Origin: a virus
IMG/VR virus record: IMGVR_UViG_3300014819_000059
Location: 1 to 26,194 of that record
Strand: one strand, 5' to 3'
Length of the DNA stretch: 26,194 bases
The notes beneath the pieces were generated by a model. That model made no database searches, was not told the origin of the DNA, and was given only the letters and a program-made list of their open reading frames with translations. This document shows, piece by piece, positions 22,001 through 26,194 of this stretch (positions are counted from its first letter, which is position 1; each line of letters starts with the position of its first letter). Both the position numbers and the translations under genes were made by a program.

Positions 22001-22800
22001 TTGTTATTATTTGTATTAATTCCTCCAAGTATATATTTGTATATTGAAGGAGCAAAAAGTTTATCATTCAATAATGCAGGTCGAGCAGCAACTATTTGAA
22101 CGTCCAGATATGGCATCGCTCTGCTTATCTCAATGCCTGGCATTCCGTTTAAAAAAATACTACAAGCAGTAGTAAACCGATTTGTTAAAGACAACATCGA
22201 TGTATGTGATAAAAATACAGAAAGATTTGGTTGGTTTTTATTTGGATTGTTTGGGTTAGTATTAATATTCGCTGATACTCCAGACCGCCCATCAATTAAA
22301 TATAAAGAGTTATCCGAGGTGCCCCCGCCAGCAACCCCCTGATCGGCTAGCGTGACTGCATCTCCGTGTCTTGTTACGGTCGTTCTTTGTAACTTTTGAT
22401 ATATCTCTGGACATGGCAAAGTAGAAGAATTGGCTACGTCTGACACTACAGTAATAAACTTCTTATAATTGTCCCTTAATGTTTGTGCATCTGTTGAAGT
22501 TGTAGACGTTGTTTCTGTCGTGTAGCCTAGTTGTTGTCTTATAGTATTAATAATATCTTTTGTAAGATATGCTCCATCAGAAACGTCTAATACCAATTCC
22601 ATTATTCCAGATAATATTTCATTGTCTTCATCGAAATTTGGAAGGAAATCAGAATTGGGTTCGTTTGGTGTAGTGGTTGATGTTGGTCCACTAGTTGATG
22701 TTCTAGCTAGATATCTAAAAATATCTTGATTGGTAAATTGTCCATAATACTTAGAAACAATATTAATGGCACGAGATAGTTTTTGTTCACGATATGTCAT
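19036..22800 (-). CDS. Large baseplate/tail protein, hub-like, with repetitive C-terminal extension
   Basis: A 1254-residue protein with a GGATAA ribosome site before the ATG at 22800. The middle holds LSLTIHDRSRMSEIAELF, LIMGTQFLIDYGWIHPDGEI and VANWNFSFSDGAVKVDLDLA. Towards residue 1030 comes DDIYMINGISHKIGRGEFST followed by TAKLVPV, a pattern like the Y-x-V-x-x-x-x-H-x-I-x-x-G-x-F-x-T strand of baseplate hub proteins (gpD/gp27 type). Two Gly/Ser/Thr-rich linkers are present. After about residue 1100 a Gly/Ala run (GGGAGG repeated) leads to an Arg/Glu/Ala-rich coiled coil of about 130 residues with much higher GC content. Structural identity is inferred from these patterns and from its neighbours; the exact role is uncertain. 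Confidence 0.6.
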   Translation of the reverse strand: MTYREQKLSRAINIVSKYYGQFTNQDIFRYLARTSTSGPTSTTTPNEPNSDFLPNFDEDNEILSGIMELVLDVSDGAYLTKDIINTIRQQLGYTTETTSTTSTDAQTLRDNYKKFITVVSDVANSSTLPCPEIYQKLQRTTVTRHGDAVTLADQGVAGGGTSDNSLYLIDGRSGVSANINTNPNNPNKNQPNLSVFLSHTSMLSLTNRFTTACSIFLNGMPGIEISRAMPYLDVQIVAARPALLNDKLFAPSIYKYILGGINTNNNNVLRDLQTANSSSSPAIRNLNENYTIMGMEAFLSPQTLAPLNLGDESIRATDVLDRNQPFMSINDFSVDVQSAYSANAFRTAKLSLTIHDRSRMSEIAELFRPDLIMGTQFLIDYGWIHPDGEINGQTNNVYADIINGMRFKEKYRVANWNFSFSDGAVKVDLDLATVGETTFNQELIVNDGVNIGNTTRRISELSDRIGELRRSIFETGTTTGGSGGGSETGATGTSGQSNRRREIRGIQFLDAASNAFGNLTLTPEQNGLMRQFMSYLSNASGIPDVSELRDCLIELYGQPGNGPRAANSRTTSTAITRELRSQISAQLNQKLQSLKKNEDDPFLVNEGLTRYSNGRTSGRVNRGAGQASEGEISLGNLITNFIGLPAAATGQYDEVQVLFYPFNEYSGYASRINIASFRIDVAFFKTKYEEYRLANLSRTGNMTLQQFWSFLIANILDDHGARSYGLFDGQGGLWKDPASRSRQSTTSTTPGATGTTAPDEEEVFDAPTQAARLNCVLNGITPDGSFRIPQLGYYLESVPSKTISEDGESRDGSNNEEKTILRIHISDQAADTRGSLSQILMSERNSALGLIPGNPARSQTGTQTDNYPAVANSAQYYNSIIERANSSGLIEDAGPNAPADRPFRLRGGSRQLKKFLYSVMPSLIYGAHGTLIKNANVASLQDQAANSINIINSPGRSGEGVDPNGEERGGLPLQVIPVEVSITTMGCPLLTYGSQFYVDFGTGTTLDDIYMINGISHKIGRGEFSTTAKLVPVTGFGTYRNYLSQLREASQALIEIETARNNGTSDATAQSANGAAQQRIREITSGLCNTTTTSRRERGAGHSGPGGGAGGGAGGGAGGFATPEARRQFVETFGEAEAVRIEQAAAVRAATETEARADAVAVEEFRLDEEVRRRNAEASRRTRESREDIATARRVQERESGFLGVFLAATGARIEAARTAREQAALDRVAALDRTSSSEERATVERASSFVEDT
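19447..19487 (+). repeat. 12-bp tandem repeat encoding a Gly/Ala linker
   Basis: GCCAGCACCACC occurs three times in tandem (19447-19458, 19459-19470, 19471-19482), followed by a partial copy. Read on the minus strand inside the baseplate gene it gives GGAG-type repeats. Such a unit can vary in copy number by slippage and sits where the AT-rich gene body meets the GC-rich coiled-coil extension. Confidence 0.9.
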
Positions 22801-22806
22801 AACAAA

Positions 22807-23100
22807 TTATCCAACAAAATTTTTCACATCGCTTAAGCTAGGTATTTTAAGTATAGTGCCTGCGGGCATCTGTAATCCCCAACCTATTCCAGATGCAGCA
22901 GCGATTATCCACCACAAAGTACCATCACCATAATGTTTGCCCGCTATGATATCTAATCTTTCGTTTTCTTTGGTTATATATTGATTAGATTGTATAGTTC
23001 CATTCATAACATTTTCACGGATAGCTGGTATGGCTTGACTTGTACCATATTTTCTATTATATAATATTATTGGTGCTCTTGCATATCTTCTAAGCGTCAT
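22807..23100 (-). CDS. Small baseplate protein with LysM-like domain (T4 gp53-like)
   Basis: A 97-residue protein between two large tail genes. The C-terminal half ERLDIIAGKHYGDGTLWWII followed by AAASGIGWGLQMPAGTILKI and PSL reads as a LysM fold: start of helix, YGDGTLWW, a Gly-rich turn, and PAGTILKIP as the closing strand. Phage tail LysM proteins such as T4 gp53 join baseplate parts and need not bind peptidoglycan. An AGGATAAC ribosome site precedes the ATG at 23100. The gap to the next gene is 6 bases and to the previous 11, so the three are cotranscribed. Confidence 0.75.
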   Translation of the reverse strand: MTLRRYARAPIILYNRKYGTSQAIPAIRENVMNGTIQSNQYITKENERLDIIAGKHYGDGTLWWIIAAASGIGWGLQMPAGTILKIPSLSDVKNFVG

Positions 23101-23111
23101 ATGTTATCCTA

Positions 23112-26100
23112 TCATGATGATTCACTATTTGGAGTTCTAGTGTCAGTTTCGCTACGTTCAATACTCTCTAGTTTGTCCGTAACTGTTGCGATTGGTCCAA
23201 CTGGATATACCGGTGCTGTCATATAACCATCTGCTGATATACCAGGAACAATATCATGTATTGCAGTCATTCCCATTGTAACCTTTAACCACATTGGAGC
23301 TCTGCTGTTATTATTAGTTGATGTATAATTTGTTTCCCATCTAGAATCATTCCAATCAAATCCCATTGATTTGCAAACAACAGCTAATCCGCCGCCAGCT
23401 CCATTCTCTTTAAATGATTTAATTATTGGGTTTTGATCGGCATTGAAAAACTCACGTACAAGGCGTCTTTGCGTTTCGACACTAGATCTTTCTCGATCAA
23501 GTTCAGCTTGTAATGGAGCTAATTCTCTATTGACTTTTTGTTGTAGCCAATTTGGATTTGGTCTTCTTCTTAAAATTCCATTAACACGAGCAAGTTGTTG
23601 ATTTATTACCGAATCATTGCCATCTAATAAATCTGCTGTGGCAGTTGACCAATCGCTAACAGCGGTGTTTCGCAATCCGTTTCGTTCTATTTGAGCAATT
23701 TCTTCAGGGGTAAGCTGTCCGCCTCCCCGTGCAATTGGGTCATCAGCGGGCACAGGATCTAATATTGGTATTATCATACTGACTGGACCAGGACCGTATA
23801 TAAACCCTCTATAGCCTCCTGCATCCAGTACTTGCAAACCGGGGCTTGCATTGAGTAAATTTTGCAATTGATCAGTCGTGGATTCGATATCGCCTCCGAC
23901 TCGTGTATTTAGACTATCTGGCGGCGACACCATTTGCAATACTGACTGATTTATAAATGGAACGGCTTCAGTACCAATTGTCCTTGAGTTAATAACCGTA
24001 TAAGTATATGTACCATCGGACAATATATCTGCCGGTGGTACCCAACCAACCAATCCGGTAGTATTTGCATCTCCCCAACCAAAGAATAGTGATGTTGTGC
24101 TAGTAACAGCTCTTTCACTAAGAACGGCTCTTAATTCAGGACTGTCATTACGAATCCCCCCTAATCCTGCAATACTAACTATTTCACTTCTATTATATAC
24201 TATGTCTATAACGTCATCCCGTAATAAATTTCCGGCTGCTATTCTATCTGTTATTTCTCGTGTTATTCTTTCTCTTTCAGATCTTATTTGTTGACTCATA
24301 ACGTCACTTCGAGCCAAATCAAATTCTGGCTGACCTAACCCAAATAATCTCATTACATTGAATGTATTATAATTACTTTTCCAAACGTCTCCTACTCTTA
24401 TACGGAATACAGGAGAACCACCAGGAATTTGAGAAAATGGTTGTATAAATTTTTTATTATCAGTTGTTTCTAGTGCTCTGCCTTTTGTAAATTGTGGATA
24501 TACTAATGTTACTAATTTGTTAATTTTTGCCCACATTCTAGAATGGTCTAATTCATTAGTTGCCAATATATAAAAATCGACTTGAAGTTCACGTGTGGTA
24601 CCAGTATATTGGAAAATAGGTTCAACTCTTCCGTATGCAGGGTTATTTTGCCAATCAACAGAAAAATTATCACTCATATTATTTAAAAATGCGTGAAATG
24701 AAATTATTTCATTCGTTCTTAAGTCATGAAAATAAAATGGCATATAGCTAGAATTAAGATATTCTTCGAACTCTTTTACTTCATCAATTGAAAGTCTTGT
24801 ATTTTCGCTATATTGATATCCAGACATAGCATCTCCTGCCAGTTGAGACAATTGACTTTCATCGCCGCTAGCATATGTGGTTGCTATATTTAACGTTTTT
24901 GGTAATATCATTTTTGAACGAGTACTGGCATTTGCAATTGTTTGAGGGTTATCTCCTCCTCCTAAATTAAAACCCCTACTTAGTTGCATTTTTTTATTTA
25001 AAGATTCAAGTCGAGGTACCGACGCAAAAGTCATTTGTTCTTCTGAGCTATTTAATAGCATAACTTGATCATCATTTCGATTAGACAAGTTTTCATAAAC
25101 TCCCACGTTTTTTGCGATATTTAATGCAGATTTTGAATTGCTATATGGTGCGCCGCCGGAACCTCTCACAGAAAAAACTTTTATAACCTTAAAAATGTTA
25201 GAATTGAATATTGATTTGCGAGTATTCGAATATAGCGCATCGGAATCACCTTTGCCAGTATTAGATAGATTGGACATAGTTTCACCTATGTCAACAAATC
25301 CAACTATATCGTTGGCGATTTTTCTCATAGTTGAGCGGACTTGCATTATAATCCACCCACTATTTTGCTTCCAAGGATTTGTTAACCATTCATTGTTTAA
25401 TTTGACAAAGTTGCCGACTGGTCCTAAACCGGTTGAAGACAATACTCCCTGAGCTACAGCTTTTAGCAATATCTCTTTAAAAATTTTTCCATCAACGTTT
25501 TCTGGAGCAATTAATCCAAAACTTATAAGAAATCCCTTATAAAAGCTATTCATAAAACTATTCCTTTTATTCGAAGGAAATTCAAGTTTAATTAATTCTG
25601 CTGCTGCTTCACAAACAAACCCTAATGCTAATATCTGTATGCCCAACATTGGCATTGTAAATTCATCCCTACCTTCAAATGGAACAAGCCAACTATTATA
25701 ATTTCCATATGAAAGAATATCATCTGTATCTAAATCACTTACACTAGTATCTCGACTGAAATCCCCGTTCGTAACACGATTTAAAGTGGATGCAGCTTGC
25801 ATTCCTTTCGCACTAACACGAGATGCCCCTGAACGAGCAGCTCCTGGTACTAGTGCTCCTGCTAATCCCTTTCCATATTCTATAGGGTCATTAATGTCAT
25901 TAGGTACGTATATTTCTCCAGAAGCCACTAAGGGCAATTGAGAGCCAAGATTTTTAAGTTGATTTGGTTTGACTGTATATCCATTTTGAGAAGGATTTGT
26001 AGCATTATTTTCCAAATTTACATAAGAAGGAATTTTGCTATATTTTCCTTTTAATGATTGGATTGTAAGCTTACCAATATTAGACTCATCTTCCAATATG

Positions 26101-26194
26101 CCTTCTACAACAAATTTGCTATTAGAAGCATTGCTATTGACATTTAATGTTGCTCTTTCAACGTTTATACTAAGTTGAGAATTGCTTTGTTCTC
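23112..26194 (-). CDS. Large tail/baseplate structural protein (5' end outside the window)
   Basis: The frame stays open from the stop at 23112 to the window edge, over 1020 residues, with no ATG near its right end. A TTG at 26096 is not a convincing start, because clearly coding sequence continues upstream (SINVERATLNVNSNASNSKF). Features include a hydrophobic stretch near GIQILALGFVCEAAAELI, then WQNNPAYGRVEPIFQYTGTT followed by RELQVDFYILATNELDHSRM, and near the end WLKVTMGMTAIHDIVPG. The last pattern resembles the C-terminal strand of contractile tail tube or baseplate cap proteins (T4 gp48/gp54-like). This identity is inference from patterns and gene order. It is followed 11 bases later by the LysM-like baseplate gene. 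Confidence 0.6.
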   Translation of the reverse strand, partial: EQSNSQLSINVERATLNVNSNASNSKFVVEGILEDESNIGKLTIQSLKGKYSKIPSYVNLENNATNPSQNGYTVKPNQLKNLGSQLPLVASGEIYVPNDINDPIEYGKGLAGALVPGAARSGASRVSAKGMQAASTLNRVTNGDFSRDTSVSDLDTDDILSYGNYNSWLVPFEGRDEFTMPMLGIQILALGFVCEAAAELIKLEFPSNKRNSFMNSFYKGFLISFGLIAPENVDGKIFKEILLKAVAQGVLSSTGLGPVGNFVKLNNEWLTNPWKQNSGWIIMQVRSTMRKIANDIVGFVDIGETMSNLSNTGKGDSDALYSNTRKSIFNSNIFKVIKVFSVRGSGGAPYSNSKSALNIAKNVGVYENLSNRNDDQVMLLNSSEEQMTFASVPRLESLNKKMQLSRGFNLGGGDNPQTIANASTRSKMILPKTLNIATTYASGDESQLSQLAGDAMSGYQYSENTRLSIDEVKEFEEYLNSSYMPFYFHDLRTNEIISFHAFLNNMSDNFSVDWQNNPAYGRVEPIFQYTGTTRELQVDFYILATNELDHSRMWAKINKLVTLVYPQFTKGRALETTDNKKFIQPFSQIPGGSPVFRIRVGDVWKSNYNTFNVMRLFGLGQPEFDLARSDVMSQQIRSERERITREITDRIAAGNLLRDDVIDIVYNRSEIVSIAGLGGIRNDSPELRAVLSERAVTSTTSLFFGWGDANTTGLVGWVPPADILSDGTYTYTVINSRTIGTEAVPFINQSVLQMVSPPDSLNTRVGGDIESTTDQLQNLLNASPGLQVLDAGGYRGFIYGPGPVSMIIPILDPVPADDPIARGGGQLTPEEIAQIERNGLRNTAVSDWSTATADLLDGNDSVINQQLARVNGILRRRPNPNWLQQKVNRELAPLQAELDRERSSVETQRRLVREFFNADQNPIIKSFKENGAGGGLAVVCKSMGFDWNDSRWETNYTSTNNNSRAPMWLKVTMGMTAIHDIVPGISADGYMTAPVYPVGPIATVTDKLESIERSETDTRTPNSESS

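Noticed and set aside
26096-26096. TTG as the start of the last large structural gene
   Set aside because: The frame remains open and coding-like to the window edge, with no ribosome site near this TTG. The true start is outside the window.
1-26194. tRNA genes
   Set aside because: I looked at the gaps between genes for a cloverleaf with TTC loop and acceptor stem and saw none. A dedicated tRNA search was not possible here.

Overview
The window comes from the genome of a large tailed bacteriophage, most likely a myovirus distantly T4-like in gene content. The evidence is a phage replication and nucleotide-metabolism set (DnaB-type helicase, flap 5' nuclease, RecA/UvsX, gp32-like SSB, family A polymerase, dUTPase, NrdA, NrdB, ThyX), an amidase endolysin, and a block of very large tail or baseplate proteins with a small LysM/gp53-like protein. 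DNA is AT-rich and densely packed. No tRNA, rRNA, CRISPR array, integrase or transposase is visible, and no gene-free stretch exceeds about 270 bases. The host cannot be named from the sequence.

Layout. Nearly everything is on the minus strand, so it reads right to left. 26194-19036: three tail/baseplate genes, the first cut by the window edge. 18957-16670: a short family A DNA polymerase, two small zinc-binding proteins and a membrane protein with an AT-hook, closed by a strong terminator. 16573-15929: an HD-domain protein. 15899-14733: an R-S-E type ADP-ribosyltransferase. 14115-10414: SSB, RecA and dUTPase. 9880-4658: flap nuclease, helicase, NrdB, NrdA. 4628-1726: 2H phosphoesterase-like protein, endolysin, HExxH metallopeptidase, lipoprotein trypsin-like protease. 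1670-410: two unknown small genes and ThyX, chained by ATGA overlaps. 355-1: the start of a PHP-domain protein resembling the N-terminus of Pol III alpha.

Against this background, four small plus-strand genes (9989-10279, 12427-12780, 12847-13191, 14385-14621) sit in the gaps around dUTPase, RecA and SSB. Each has a similar 5' region, an almost identical N-terminal peptide (MKITVxQLKQLIREQVE), an unrelated remainder, and a GC-rich hairpin of one repeated terminator family. They look like a modular cassette system: constant address tag, variable cargo.

Three minus-strand effector-like proteins (ADP-ribosyltransferase, metallopeptidase, 2H phosphoesterase) begin with a similar Leu-rich amphipathic helix ending in LLE or ILE. 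In T4, such an N-terminal helix is the capsid-targeting sequence of internal proteins and of the co-injected ADP-ribosyltransferase Alt, and is cleaved by the prohead protease after (L/I)xE. The main hypothesis is therefore that this phage carries a set of at least seven proteins packaged in the head and injected at infection, some probably counter-defence factors. Further points of interest are a three-stem nested hairpin in the SSB leader, a perfect CRP-like palindrome before the lipoprotein protease gene, and a GC-rich repetitive C-terminal extension on a baseplate protein.
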